Of a stretch of DNA of 64,000 nt, positions 41,555-53,461 are shown in pieces. Below the pieces are notes generated by a model, which worked only from the letters and a program-made list of their open reading frames with translations, had not been told where the DNA came from and searched no databases. Every line of letters begins with the position of its first letter. Within the stretch, counting starts at the first letter, position 1. The DNA is from Parietaria judaica (lineage: Eukaryota > Streptophyta > Magnoliopsida > Rosales > Urticaceae), in the NCBI GenBank assembly GCA_954871525.1, contig OX940860.1:24646001-24710000 (forward strand), written 5' to 3'. A program made the position numbers and the translations under genes.

Positions 41555-43838
41555 TTAGTCGGGGTAGTAGCGAGAGCCGGCGTTGTAAACACGCCCCCCT
41601 GGATACGTAACCCTCGGCTCGAACATGTGATCTCTTGAACTGCCGAGAAACCGGGCCCGCTCTCGATAGGAATCATATTGCTCGCCGCTGTAGCTCCTGT
41701 TCATCTCCGCCGCTCCTCCGGCGGCCGAGGCTGGAAATGTGGCGAAACCTTGAGGATCCGGCATGTGGCGATCTGCCACAAGCTGCTGGTATTGCTGCTT
41801 CCGGGCACTCGATTCCTTGAGGAGAAACTCGTCACGGCGGTTGGCATGCCGAGCCCGGAGTGCTCTGAGTTGCTCATCGTATTGGGCGTTGATTGCGATT
41901 ATTTTCTGATTGGGAAGGAACAAGAATGGCTCAAAAAACAAGAGTAACTATCAGAGTTAGAGTCCCTCTTAAACATTGTCTCGGTTTTTCTCCCAATTTC
42001 TTTTAATCCAATTTGCCCCTCAATTTGCGGTATTGTCTAAATTTGCCCCTAGACCTTGTCGTACTGTCTTCTCACGCTGTGTTAAATATTTGACGGTTTC
42101 TGTTGAATTTTAAACCATGTGTTTGCACATACATTCTAACGTGTGAGAGCGCAAAAGATTTAAACTAAAGGAAAACCGAACAAGCTTCAACACATATGGC
42201 TTTAATGTAACAGAAGTCGTTTAGTATTTAACGGATAAATTAAACTATTATATTTTCCAAATTCATGGAGCAAATTGGTAGGGAAAAGAATAAATCAAAG
42301 GGCATATTGAGACGATGCGAGTTTTTCAGAGGGCAGATCGGTACAAAAAAAGTTTTCAGAGTTTTCTTTTCCGTCAACAATTTAAGCTCTTTTACTTTTA
42401 TACTTAATTTGGCAAAATATTTAGAAGAATTTTATCTTCATTTTATGGTTTTGTTAGTTTCGCCTTATATTTCATTTTACAATCTTTCCTTATTGAAAAA
42501 AAAAAAAAAAACTAACAAGTTTAAAATAATGATTAATTAAGTTTTCTTTTTAATTAGAATTTACAGCCATCTTTCAAAAACATATTTTATTAATGACTTT
42601 CTAGAAAACATAACCCAGCACAGAACAGATAAAACAAGAAACAGAACATAACAAACGGGCCCGGAATACATTGTTTAACTGAACAGGGAACTAACCTCTC
42701 TGTGTCTGGCATTTTCAGTGTCCTCTGCATCGATCTGCTCAGTTGCCAGTTTCATGAGTTCGTCTCGGAACTTCTGGTCTACACTTTGAAACTGAAGAGC
42801 GTCTTTGTATCCTACATCCATGTCCTCATTTCGTGGTTGACTTCTCGTTTCTCTGTTACTTTGCTTATCGGCCGTCATCATATTCTGGCCCTGAAAATAG
42901 GATCTAGCTGCATCACCGCCTTGGCCTACATTATTGAATTTGGAACACAAAAGAGGAAAATCTTAGTTCTTAATGAACACAAACAAAACACGTGAGAGTT
43001 TACGGGTTTAAACTAAATGTAAGGCATCTAATTATAATCATTTTTATTAGAAAACGGACTGAAGTTATTAATTTGTCACCAAATTCAAATTGAGGGTGCA
43101 AAAAGATAAGGAATGACGGAAAGGTCCCTCGAAAATATATGTGCAGAAATGGTTCCTCTATTAGCATTTTGGTGCGGGTTTAGTCCTCTGCTAAGTTCGA
43201 TGGAAAAATAGATGGGAACTTTTAGAAATAAACAGATTTTTTGTGTGTGTAACTTTTGAGGGTAATTATGGAAGTTTATGTGTTCTCGATTAAAAGTTAA
43301 AATAATACTTAATACTTATTATTAAAAAAAATTAACTGCCATGATTAACCTCAAAGTTTCCATCCTAACTAACGGTGAATGACTAAATTTGCACCAAAAT
43401 GCTAAGAGAGAGACCATTCCCGTTCTTTTTTTTTTTTGTATATATATATAAATAAAGAACTATTCATACCCCTTAATATGACTAAAAATACCCAGATAAG
43501 CAGAAAATTTTCTGCTTTTCATCTCGAATTTAATTCTACTTTTTTCAAACAATTCAATCAAACTCTTTATAAAGCAAAACGGAAGAAGAGAAATCACTAC
43601 CTTCATTGAACATGTGAGGGTTTAAAGAGTTTGACATCTTCGATCCATCTTTCTCCCACCGCCAATGTCCATCGACTTTCGAATTTTCGTACGGATTATC
43701 CCTTTCGGGAGTGAAGGCTTCAAGCCGCCCCTCAAACTGCGAAGAATTGCTCTCCATTCTCTGAGTTTGAGCATGGTTCGACAGCGCAGCACCATATGCA
43801 CTGACCCCAGAATCACTATATTGACCTTGCCTTCTCAT
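41555..43838 (-). CDS. Conserved plant protein of unknown function
   Basis: Three exons (minus): 43601-43838, 42696-42925 and 41555-41905, giving 272 aa. The N-terminus is polar and likely disordered (MRRQGQYSDSGVSAYGAA, with a conserved-looking GHWRWEKDGSK at about 58-68). The middle to C-terminal half (about 115-195) is Lys/Glu/Gln-rich and probably helical or coiled-coil (EQLRALRARHANRRDEFLLK). The C-terminus has YDSYRERARFLG, then a Gly/Arg/Tyr-rich tail ending YPGGRVYNAGSRYYPD. From memory, similar single-copy proteins occur across land plants without an assigned role; I know of no domain name. There is no signal peptide or membrane segment, and basic content would allow a nuclear location. 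Two foldback elements sit in its introns. Confidence 0.82.
42008..42279. mobile_element. Foldback repeat in intron
   Basis: CCAATTTGCCCCTCAATTTG at the left and its imperfect inverted copy, complement of CCAATTTGCTCCATGAATTT, at the right enclose about 230 bp. It lies in the second intron of the 41555-43838 gene and probably belongs to a Mutator-like miniature family. Confidence 0.4.
43110..43422. mobile_element. Foldback repeat in intron
   Basis: The left arm AATGGTTCCTCTATTAGCAT, continuing TTTGGTGC, matches the complement of the right arm GCACCAAAATGCTAAGAGAG. It lies in the first intron of the 41555-43838 gene. No coding sequence. The target duplication was not determined. Confidence 0.55.
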
Positions 43839-44798
43839 TCTCTAAACTCAACAAAGAAAACCTGAAAATACGATTTTATCGAAAAAATCAAATTTCACAT
43901 CACAAACACTCATATTTCGGAAAGCAATTCTTTGCGGAAACAGTAAACTTTACACCCAAAGTAAGAAAACCGGATTCCATGTAAAAAGTACCATTACCAA
44001 AAGTAAGAAACCTGGGTTTGCAAGTAAGAAAACTCGGGATATCCTTCATTCAAAAAGCCTGGAATGCCCTCAATTCAAACTTAAGAAACCATGCACATAG
44101 ATACCAAAAGCATTTGACTCGGCACACAATAACTACTTTAATCTCTCGTGGCGGGAACGGAAAACGTTTTCCGTTCCCGCCACGAGGTCTAGGTCTCGCG
44201 CTGTATAAAAAATCTGCGTAGTGAGTGGATTGCAGGAATGCCGGTACAACGAGGTCTTGGGTCTCGGTTTGACTCGGAGATAATACATTACAGAGTCTCT
44301 GTTTTTCATTGGAGCAGGAACCGATTTAACCCAAGACTCAAGGGATTCCCAAGTGCAATAACATCAAAAGACCCTATTTATAATTCGGTTTTACATACAC
44401 TAATGTCTTCCACAACAAACTCTATTATCACACAATACAAAGTGGAGTGATTTTTCTTACCGAATTCTGGTTCGTCTATCTTCTTACACGGAAACTGTAA
44501 GTTTCGCTCTCACTTGGATTTTGGGGGCTTTTCTTCGGATTGTTCACCTCATCAACTTCGTTTTCCAGAATACGAGGGTTTTTCAATTTATCTTTTTTCT
44601 TTCTCTCATCAAATATTAACCTTAATATATTATACACATCAATTATTTTTTTAATTTTAACTAAAAATTATTTTTTAAATTTTCGGTCAATTAATTTTTT
44701 TTTTTTTACACGAACTTCTACTAAAAATTTGCTTAACTTCTTAATTTTTATATTTTAAAGATAAAAAAAAATGCGAGAGCCAATTTTCACTGCGGCTT
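43839..44798. other. Upstream region of the 41555-43838 gene; intergenic
   Basis: 43839-44540 is moderately AT-rich and may hold a leader intron or promoter. A small perfect palindrome GAACGGAAAACGTTTTCCGT, extended by GGCGGGAACGG and its complement, is centred near 44166. The plus-strand frames of 67-72 aa here are unrecognised. Confidence 0.4.
44147..44186. repeat. Near-perfect palindrome
   Basis: TCGTGGCGGGAACGGAAAAC followed directly by its complement GTTTTCCGTTCCCGCCACGA gives a hairpin with 20-bp arms and no loop. It is GC-richer than its flanks. It could be a binding site, a hairpin remnant of a mobile element or a structured leader; nothing in the context decides. Confidence 0.85.
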
Positions 44799-44985
44799 TT
44801 TTTTTTTTTTTTTTTTCGAATAGTGCATGCGACACTATTGGCCGCAGACACTATCGGCCAAGATTACATATGCACGCAATTTCTTCGTCTCAAAGGATTG
44901 AACCCAAGATCTCATGAAGAGTCTTATTGTATTGTAATAGATTAACCACTAGGCCAAGCAAACTTGGTTGGCGTTCTCCTAGATA
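44799..44985 (-). mobile_element. tRNA-derived SINE
   Basis: On the minus strand the sequence starts near AAGTTTGCTTGGCCTAGTGG, where TTGGCCTAGTGGTTA is a good RNA polymerase III box A. Box B, GGGTTCAATCC, follows about 50 bases later. The 3' end is a poly(A) tail of about 18 (the T-run at 44799-44816 on the plus strand). Size and layout fit plant SINEs. No flanking duplication was confirmed. Confidence 0.65.
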
Positions 44986-45315
44986 TGTGAAAAACCGCCG
45001 GGTCTCCGGCAGTCTTAAAAACCTGGTTTAGATGTCACGTTATTGAATTAAGATACCAGATTCAACAAGGCCTATCACGGTGTGGTTGTGTATGTATTTT
45101 TTATTTTATTTTTTAAATTTGATTGTATATTAGAACATGCAATCTCAAGTATGTAACAACTAGAACCGGATCAAGAGCGTTAACTAAATAAGTTTATCTT
45201 TAAATTCAATATATTAATACAAAATACATGTTACAAGTTCGGTATATAATAGTTGATGATTATTAAATAAAAGCACTATCAAAACTCAGAAACACCGAGA
45301 GAGAATCACTGTGTT

Positions 45316-46767
45316 TCAGCCATCGCCATCTTCTGCCTTTCCCGGATCCGAGCTCACAACGGGAATGTTCCTTCTGTACTGAGGCGACGTGAGCCTCCGT
45401 TCCAACGGCGTCTTCCTCTTGCTCACGACGAAGCGGTTCACCCCTTTCCGCATCGGCATTATCGACGGGAAATCCTCGTCCGGAATCTGGCTCAGCTCCG
45501 AGATGTCTTTGATCTGCGCCACACGCCGGAACCACCGCTCCGCCTTTGCTTCCTCCGACATGTCCAGCGGGTCCGCCTCCTTCACCGCCGACCCCTCCAA
45601 GCTCTTTCTCGCCGGAGATTCTCCGACATTCTGGTCTTGCGGCGGCTGGAGAGAGCTTCCGGTCGGAGAATCTCTCCCGGAGATTCTGCTGGTTCCCAAT
45701 GAATTGTTGGGATTATTGTACAGGCCCCGGTTTTCTCCAATATTCGGGTCCTGGGGTGGCCGGAGCGAGCTTCTGCTCGGATTCAGCGTACCGGCCAGAG
45801 AATCTTTTCCGGAGATTCTGCTAGTGCCCGATGTGTCATTTCTACTGCTGTAGGGAATTCGATTATCTCTGACATTCTGGTCTTGCGGCGGCGGGAACGA
45901 GCTTCCCAGAGGAGAATCTTTTCCAGAGATTCTGCTGCCGCCAAATGAGTCGTTGCGAGGATTCATGAAATCCTGGGGAACAGTTCCCGGTGTTGGCTCG
46001 ATAGCATTGCTGGTCGTATCGACAGTCAAGTTTGCCATGGAAGATTTGGAATTTGAACTCGGCGAGACGGAGCTATTTTCAGTCTGAAGAAGTCGCTCCT
46101 GAGTGGTTCGATCAGCTTCACCTGTGTAGAAAATGTATATATAGATCATAGAATTAGATTTCTCGACTAGAAAGTTAATTATTTATTAGAGATATTAATA
46201 TTAAAAAAATTATCCGAAAATCCCACAACCTGCTTGTGGTTTGTCGTTCTTATTGGCGAAGTAATCGGGCGGGAACGGAACAAATGGGACAAACTTGGTG
46301 TCGGTAGTTTGTTCCATGGCCATTTGTCGTTTGTAGGCCGGAGAAACCAAGGAGCGGTCTTTCTTCTTGCCGACGACAAACCTATTCTCGCCTTTGCGCA
46401 TTGGCATGATTTCCGGGAAGTCGTCGTCGGAGATTGCGTCGGCCAGATCAGTGACGTTGTGCAGCTCAGCTACTTTCTTGAACCATCTGTCCGATTTCTC
46501 GATCTGTTCTCTCTCCGCGCTACTTTCCACCTGGCTCGGTGGCTTTTCCGCAATTTCTCTAGTTTTATCCCTTGTTTCTGTGGGTAAGTTCTCCGGTTTC
46601 TTCGCAAACATATCGGGAGGTAACGGCACAAATGGAACATAATTTGGATTTCCACCTCCAGCTGAAGAAAAAACTCATCAATCAGTTGCGCTTATAGTTA
46701 TACTAATCGGATTCATCTAACATACATGTCCTATTGAAATTCCAAACTTTTCTCTTTGACAAAAGAG

Positions 46768-46806
<39 letters not shown>

Positions 46807-47079
46807 CGTATAATATCTATGAATTACTTATGTTTCCGACTCTAATAACGTATTATTTACTCCAGATTATATTCTAGATGAATTTAATAACTTATAATTC
46901 ACTATATCAGTCGGTAAAATGTGAATCTATCCACAACATAATCGGAAAAAATACATACATATATATATATATATACACGTTAAATTTAAATTGCTAAATT
47001 GACAATTCTAGATAGTCATTGCATTTCATACTTAGTGATCTATGTGATCTATTAAATTAGCTTAAATTTATATGGCATT

Positions 47080-47127
<48 letters not shown>

Positions 47128-49175
47128 ATTGTTACCTGAACTGGTTTGGAACTCAGAGTTGGCAAGCCGTCTCTCTATCGGCGTCTTCCGTTTGCTCACA
47201 ACGAATCTATTGACCCCTTTTCTCAACGGCATGATTTCCGGAAAATCTTCATCGGCCACAGAGCTTATGTCGGAAGAACTATCCATCTGAGATATCTTAC
47301 TAAACCACCGCTGCGCCTTCTCCTCATTCTCTGTCAGCCTTCTGTCAATGTCAGCCTTGACCAAATTGCCCTCCACATTTTCGCCGGAACCAACCGAGAT
47401 CTGACCGGGACGCTTGCAATCACACCTCAAGCACGCTGCGTTCTTCCCATAGTTGAAGAAATCGCATCTGAAAAAAAAAAGTTAATCATCAACTTCCTGT
47501 TATGATCCCAGGATATCAATCTCGCCACGGGAATTGGAGATCACTGAAGAAAGAGAGAAACGGTATAAAGTGCTCACTGAGGGCATTCCCATTCTCCACC
47601 GGTCAACTGGCTCTTCGGCCGTGCCTCCTCACATTCAAGGCACTTCACATTTCTCGCAAAGTTCATGAAATTACACCTGTTTAAGCACATTTCATAGAGA
47701 AACATATGCTATTAGAAACAAAAGAAAGCGTGAATCTAACAAGCAGTCAAAATTACTACCTTGTGCAAATCCAATCGCCTCTTTTCATTTCAATTTTTTG
47801 CCCGAAAGGTCTCACGGGCTCTCCATTTCTATAAGCAAAGTCGTTCCGCTCTCGATCGAAAGAGTTGGAATCGGGAACGACATAACATAGTTTGGCCATT
47901 TCGAGCAATAACTTGCGGGCTGAAGATTCAATAAGATCTCTATTATAGACATTGTTACTTTCTGAAGGAAAAATGAAGTTGCTCACATAACTCAAAATGA
48001 GTCTCATCAAATCAACTGTGCTCACTTTATCCATTTCCAACACCTATTTTCGAGATCAAATTAGAGAAATACAAAATGTTATGTTGCAAATATTTATAAC
48101 AGGTCTTATTTCAATAAGGACTTTTAAAATATAGAAACTTATCAATACAATAATCAAACAGTTCATTAACAATTTATAACTAAGCATTCTGAGAATATCT
48201 ATCAAGTATGATTATCGATCGAATAGCAAATTAGAGCACATAAGCTCAAGTTTAGGCTAGTTCCATCCCGTTAACTAAGCAAAACAAAGCAATAACGAAT
48301 CAGTGACGGAAATCACCACGTCCAAGACAGTGATTACCAAATACTTTATTCACCCAACACTATAGAAAAGACCGTTCCTTGTAGAACACGGCCGAAGCTC
48401 TCTAAGCCAAAACATAACACGACGGCCCGAAGCACTACGCGCCCATTCATAATCTCTTGCGGATTACGTAAATAACCCCACTTAGTACTTAAACCGTACT
48501 AAAAGACTTACAAGGACATAAAACACTTGAGCTAAATTACTCTCTTGCCTCCCTGAGGCTTTGTCCTAGTCCTAAGTAAGAACAATGCCAAATACTATAT
48601 ATGTGTGTGTGTGTATACAGTAATGCAATTCCTGAATTCAGTAATTCAAGCACTCACATTGGTGGAAATGGCGTCTTTGAATAGAAACGGAGTCCCATTT
48701 CTGACTACAATCTCCACATCTCTCCTCGAAAGCAATCTGAAAAAGAGGAAGAATCAGCCACAACCCACCAAACCAGACGAACCACCCGAAGAGAAACCAA
48801 CCTGATGAGCCCGGCGCGTTCACGGGCGAACTCGAGGCACGCGCCAGCGGCGCGTGTGAACTCCGGAGGCCCGGCGAGGTCGACGACCTCGGCGCGGTCG
48901 AAGTATCCGGCGGCGGAGAGCGCGTCGAGGAGGCGCGTCCATTCGGGCGGCGGAAGCGGCAGGGAGCCGTGGTCGTCGAGAGAAGCGGCGGCGCGTGAGT
49001 GGAAGAGGCGGCGAGGGGGTTGCGCTGCGGCTGCGGGGGAGAGAGAGGAGAGGGCGATGAGGTGGGCGTGGCGGCGGCGGAGGAAGGGGAGGAGGGAGGA
49101 GTGGCGGCGGGTGAAGAGGAGGGGGAGAGTGGCGGCGGGGAGGAGGGTGAAGAATCGGTGGGTGGCGCCGCCCAT
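45316..49175 (-). CDS. OZ/VAR3-family RanBP2 zinc-finger protein, organelle-targeted
   Basis: Seven exons (minus): 48802-49175, 48658-48736, 47760-48043, 47578-47676, 47136-47467, 46230-46661 and 45316-46121, giving 801 aa. The N-terminus is Arg/Leu/Ser-rich and nearly lacks acidic residues, as in an organelle transit peptide. Two RanBP2-type zinc fingers follow: WICTRCNFMNFARNVKCLEC (about 242-261) and WECPQCDFFNYGKNAACLRC (about 275-294), matching W-x-C-x2-C-x3-N-x6-C-x2-C. Then a module of about 50 residues occurs three times (about 329-378, 445-500, 729-790), each with RWF, a DDFPEIMP-like core and RKGVNRFVV. Arabidopsis OZ1/VAR3 and OZ2 proteins of this family are chloroplast or mitochondrial RNA-editing factors working with PPR and MORF proteins. 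Choosing between them is not possible from this sequence alone. All zinc ligands are present. Confidence 0.92.
45620..45965 (-). repeat. Coding repeats in the OZ/VAR3-family gene (3 units)
   Basis: The last exon contains three degenerate units of about 40-60 residues, each starting with SRISGKDS or SRISGRDS and including PPQDQN or PPQDPN followed by an Asn/Arg-rich spacer. The DNA copies are visible as repeats of AGAATCT(T/C)T(T/C)CC(A/G)GAGATTCT on the plus strand. The region is polar and Pro/Ser-rich, so it is probably a flexible linker between the second and third C-terminal modules. Confidence 0.8.
46771..46806. repeat. (TA)n microsatellite in intron 5
   Basis: TA run of about 36 bp, with one disturbance near its end, in the intron between exons 5 and 6 of the zinc-finger gene. 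Confidence 0.9.
47085..47122. repeat. (TA)19 microsatellite beside a splice donor
   Basis: TA run of 38 bp starting about 13 bases inside the intron that follows exon 5 of the zinc-finger gene (donor GTAACAATATTC). Confidence 0.9.
48100..48657. other. Long intron 2 of the zinc-finger gene
   Basis: The intron between exons 2 and 3 (48044-48657) contains no recognised repeat apart from a short (TG)n stretch at 48601-48614. Confidence 0.6.
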
Positions 49176-49293
49176 CGCCGGCGGAGATGGGGAGTGTTTT
49201 AGTTCAGAGTGAGAATGGGGTATCGAGAAATCTTTGCCTAGTCAGTGATAAACCCTGGGGCTATTGTTTTTGGAGGAAAAAAAATCTTAGAAT

Positions 49294-49512
49294 AAATATT
49301 TGAGGGATGTTTTCGGCAAAAGTTCCTTATTTATTGAAAAGTTACTGACATATGTCATCGAGTTAACAAACATGTTTCACTGTTGCGAAAACATTGACGG
49401 AAAACTTAAATCTTACTGATTGACTAAATATGGAAACTTATTCCGGTAAAAAAAATAAAAAATATGTCGGTAACTTTTCAATAATTAAGGAACTTATGCC
49501 ACAAATATCTTA
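49294..49512. mobile_element. Foldback MITE, about 50-bp arms
   Basis: The left arm AAGTTCCTTATTTATTGAAA, continuing AGTTACTGACATAT (49319-49352), is the inverted copy of ATATGTCGGTAACTTTTCAA, continuing TAATTAAGGAACTT (49462-49495). Outer parts GGCAAAA/TTTGTGGC also match. It is a non-coding Mutator-like miniature element, upstream of the zinc-finger gene. The exact duplication was not fixed. Confidence 0.65.
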
Positions 49513-49719
49513 TTTTTTTAGTTTATGAAGACATTAATATTATATTTTAATTTTATATAAAAGGCATAAGTTTAATCTTTTCGCTTTTCATTATCAAATT
49601 TTAAATTATTTATTGTTTTACTTTTTATTAAAATTGTCACTTAAATTTTAGGAATATTAGCAGTATAAATACTAAAAGTAATTAAAAAATTAAAGTTAAA
49701 TACTCATTATTTATTTTAT

Positions 49720-49826
49720 CCAGATAAAATAACAATACTTTTCTCTCGCGTATAAGACATGTACCAAATAAACCCAAAAAAGTATTTGTCTTGTGCATGA
49801 GAGAAAAATATTGGTATTTTGTCCGG
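49720..49826. repeat. Long imperfect hairpin
   Basis: CCAGATAAAATAACAATACT, continuing TTTCTCTCGCG, is an inverted copy of the right half, which reads back as CCGGACAAAATACCAATATT and TTTCTCTCATG. Arms are about 45 bases with a loop of about 15. It is likely one terminus of the repeat family also present at 49930-50268 and 29485-29771, since CCAGATAAAA/CCGGACAAAA text recurs there. Confidence 0.6.
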
Positions 49827-49929
49827 CCAAAACAAAAATTGTGTATTTAACGTTGATTTTTCAAACACTTGGTATTGTGCCGCAAATAACCCAAATTTTT
49901 TCTATGCAGATTTGCCACTTAAATCTTTA

Positions 49930-50268
49930 AAGTTAATCCCGACAATAGTACCAATACTTTTAAAAAGTGGACCTATTAGTTTCAATTTTTTTATTTATCC
50001 AGACAAAGTTATAATTCTCTGGTAAGAAAAGTAAGAAAATGAAATTAACAGGCCCATTAATTAACCGTTTAATTAAATGCTGAAAAAAAAACCTCATTTG
50101 AGTGACACGTAGGATGAGGTAATGGTGGTAAACAAAATTTTTGAGGGAAGTGAAATGTGGAGATACAACGAGAGGATTTGAATTTTGTCTGATTAAAAAA
50201 AGAATTGAAACTAACAAATTTATTATTGAAAGCAATGGAACTTTTACTAAGATTAACACTTGATTAAG
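49930..50268. mobile_element. Foldback element related to the 29.5-kb repeat
   Basis: The left arm (about 49935-50022) and the right arm (about 50185-50265) are imperfect inverted copies containing AAAAGTATTGG, TTGAAACTAAT and TTTGTCTGGATAAA. The core shares CCTCATTTGAGTGACAC with 29602-29620. Non-coding. Confidence 0.55.
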
Positions 50269-50851
50269 AAAAATATAGTTGGAAGAAGTTGAAGTTCAGG
50301 GCAAAGTTGATACGACGGATAATGTTGCTTGTACCAACTACCAATGTTTTAAATACTAAAACCGACGACGACCAGATTGTAAAATACAATTTTAGTATAA
50401 ATACAATGTTTAAGAAATAATTACAATAACTTATTATTGTGAAAATTAATTACAAAACATATTCTTGAGAAAGAGTGAGATTGTAATAAATTTTATGGTG
50501 ATTAAACAGTAAGACTTTATTGTTCAGAGAGTAAATGTAAAATGAAAAATCCCACATTAAAAATTACAAAAAAAATTGCAGTATTTTGCAGCGTTTATAA
50601 AGGATATATTGAGATGAAAGATTTTGGGTGCCGAATATATGATCTTTCATTTTGAGAGCTTGAAACAAACAAAATTTAATCCTTAAACTTTTGTTAAAAT
50701 TAGAGTTCCCCACAATTTTAAGATGGCATTTAATACTTGGAGATTTGGCAATAATAATTATACAATTGTTGGACCAAGAATTTTTGGTTAGCATGAAAAT
50801 CAAAATTCAACAGCCCGCTTTAGGATTTGAAATGTATCATGTTACGAGATC

Positions 50852-53250
50852 TCAATTGTCGTCGCCCCAAGCATCGTCACGTAACTTTTGCCTCGTGACG
50901 ATGCGGCTCTTTCTATCGAGTTCTTGTTTCCTCAACTCTCTTGAACCGAACGACGTCGAAGGTAACCTTAATCCCATGCTTTGAGCAATCATTCTCTGAG
51001 CTGCTCGTGCCGATGTTTGCGGTCTTTGTCGAGGTGGTTCGAGCTCTGAGGAAATAATCATAATAATGTTTCAAATTCCGCTTATATCATTCAATAACCG
51101 AACGATAATTGTTCCACAGAAATATACAAATCTATCCACTTTTAGGTTATGAAAATATAATCTATATATTTAGTGATAAAAACAAAAAGTAGGACAATTT
51201 ACACGTATAAACATGCATGATTTACCGTTAGGAGAGATTGAGGCTATAATTTTGTCATCCTTATCAAGTATGCTCAATGCGAACGGACATGAAATGCGGT
51301 TCTTGGCTTCGAGAGCTGCACATACCGTATCTATATTAACTGAAACAATCAATCTATAGTAAAAATGAAATTAAGTGAAAGATGCAATAATACCGATTGC
51401 TGGTGTTTTAAACACTGCAAGTGCAGTAGTATCGTTAATCCATCGTATAACGACACCGCCGCGATCTCTGAAATCATCAAAAAGCTTCTCGAGATCATTT
51501 GTCTTAGTGCTCGGCGAGAAACCGGCACACAGAAGAACATGATTCGTATTTGCTGCTGCAAACATATCATTAGATCCATCACATTTTTTCTAACTTGTCC
51601 CTATGACTCATTATTACAATAGAGTTATTGGTTTGAATAGCCTCTTCGATAAGGCGACGGTGTGTTGATGGTCCCGAGAAAAAAATAAAAAATTATGCCA
51701 ACGGCCCTTTAGATGCGTTTTTGTCGACAGTTTCTGTCCGTTCGTTTGGCCAAGAGATTTCATAATCGGACGGAATCATTAATTCAAAATAAATAAAAAT
51801 GCGGGGTAAAATTGGATTTTTCAAATGACAATAAGAGAGTTATAAGATTTAAAATGAGAAAACATACACATAAAATTTGAAATTCCGATTTATACCCTCA
51901 AAGTTCTAAGAAAATAAATTTTAAATGATTTCGTCCAAACTGACGAAGAAGAACCGTTTGAGGGGCTACTCAAGCCAATAGCGGATAGAACCACTCATTG
52001 AAACATCACAAAAGAGTAACAGTTATGTTGATCGGGAATCGGTAAAATCGCGTGGAACGACTTTGCAAACTACTACATGCTTTGACTTTGGACGATAATA
52101 GTGTAGAATATATATGTTGATTAGTATTCTTCATAACAGATTACTTACAATGCCTTATCTCTGTACTCCTCTCATCTCCGTTGCAAATATCTTCATCCTC
52201 GATGTTATCGCTAACTGAATTACCAGATAATTGGTCACTGTACAGCTCCTGTTTCTTGTATGAAAACGTTCCCCGTCCGCGTCGCTTTGGGACTTTAGGT
52301 TTCGTGTCTTCCAAGGAAAGTTCCGATACTCCGGGCGAACATTGAGAAGAAAGTAATTCATCGGCTGGGCGATCTGCAATAGCCTCCCAATCTGTAATCC
52401 AAGGATATACGATCAAGACATTTTGTGACTCGTAGAAAATAAGAAAACGGAAAGCGTAAATCAAATCGTAACGTTGCTGCAGTACTGTAGAATCTGTCCC
52501 TTCCGAATTACTACATGCCTACACAAAATTCTCATGCTTCGCAAGAAACTTCCAAGAGAATCACTCGTCCTAAGATTACTCCAGGTCAAGCACGCGCTCT
52601 TTCGAATGAGCTATCGAAGAAAAAAATGCATGCTCTTTAAATAGGATTTGCATCTTCTGAAAATCTATATACACTTTTTTCAACAATCAATCTACAGGAA
52701 ATCCAGTCATGAATCAAACGTACCATCTTCTGGATCATCATTATTAGGGGAAGACTTGGTTGATTTTTCGAGATTCCCTTCAACAAACAAGAACAACACA
52801 CAAGACTCAACATTGGATTATACAAAGAAACTTCGAATTAATGGTTACCATCACTGGAAGTTTCATCGGAAACAGGAGAGTCTCGAGGTTTCTTCTCCAT
52901 CGAATCCCCATCTCTGCGAATCAGATTTCAAAGGAATGATCAGAGAAGAAGAGAAAGTAGAGAGGAATCAAACGCAATGAGTACCGAGAGTGGAGGAGTC
53001 GATGGTTAATGAGAGACGCGCGAGAACGAAGGTGATCGGCCTTGAGGGATAAGCCCTGGGAGGAGTGGAGTCCGGCCAAGTCGCCGAGAGCCGAAGCGAG
53101 CGGCCGGAGAGCCGAATCTCCGGCGGCTTCGAGGTCGGAGATCACGGATTGGAGGAGAGCTATGGCGGCGTCCGTGTCGCCGCCGGCGACGAGGTCTTCG
53201 ACGGACTCGCTCCAGTTCTGGGAGCTCTTGGGTTGCTCTTCATCGGCCAT
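50852..53250 (-). CDS. R3HCC1L-like coiled-coil/RRM-type protein
   Basis: Seven exons (minus): 52985-53250, 52849-52913, 52724-52777, 52149-52391, 51394-51552, 51226-51339 and 50852-51045, giving 364 aa. The N-terminus (about 10-90) is Ala/Leu-rich and helical, resembling a tetratricopeptide-like repeat pair (DTDAAIALLQSVISDLEAAG, then SALGDLAGLHSSQGLSLKAD). An acidic/Ser linker includes a basic patch KVPKRRGRGTFSYKK (about 164-178). The region around 210-300 looks like the RRM-like fold of R3HCC1/R3HCC1L proteins (HVLLCAGFSPSTKTNDLEKL; VVIRWINDTTALAVFKTPAI). The C-terminus is basic (PPRQRPQTSARAAQRMIAQS). A canonical R3H motif is not evident. Cellular role is not well established; RNA binding is an inference. 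The exon 5 acceptor could also be at 51555, adding one residue. Confidence 0.82.
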
Positions 53251-53461
53251 GGCTGTACCTGTAGTGTACTACTCGCTAACTGGTTCTGCACTTTCTTTCT
53301 TGGACTCGAGAAATTTCACTTTTAATACACCAAAACCACTCTAAAATTTTTTGTGTGCACAATGGCTCAAAATATTTTAAGACTATTACACCTAGTTACG
53401 TGTCCGGACTCCGGATAATAGTACCCTTACTTCTCAAATCTTCTAGCGGTGTCGTTCATCC

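Noticed and set aside
45389..45853. Plus-strand 154-aa open frame
   Set aside because: It is antisense to the last exon of the OZ/VAR3-family gene, and the apparent repeats are those of that exon.
48805..49212. Plus-strand Arg/Gly/Glu-rich frames up to 135 aa
   Set aside because: They are antisense to the GC-rich first exon of the zinc-finger gene. Composition explains their openness.
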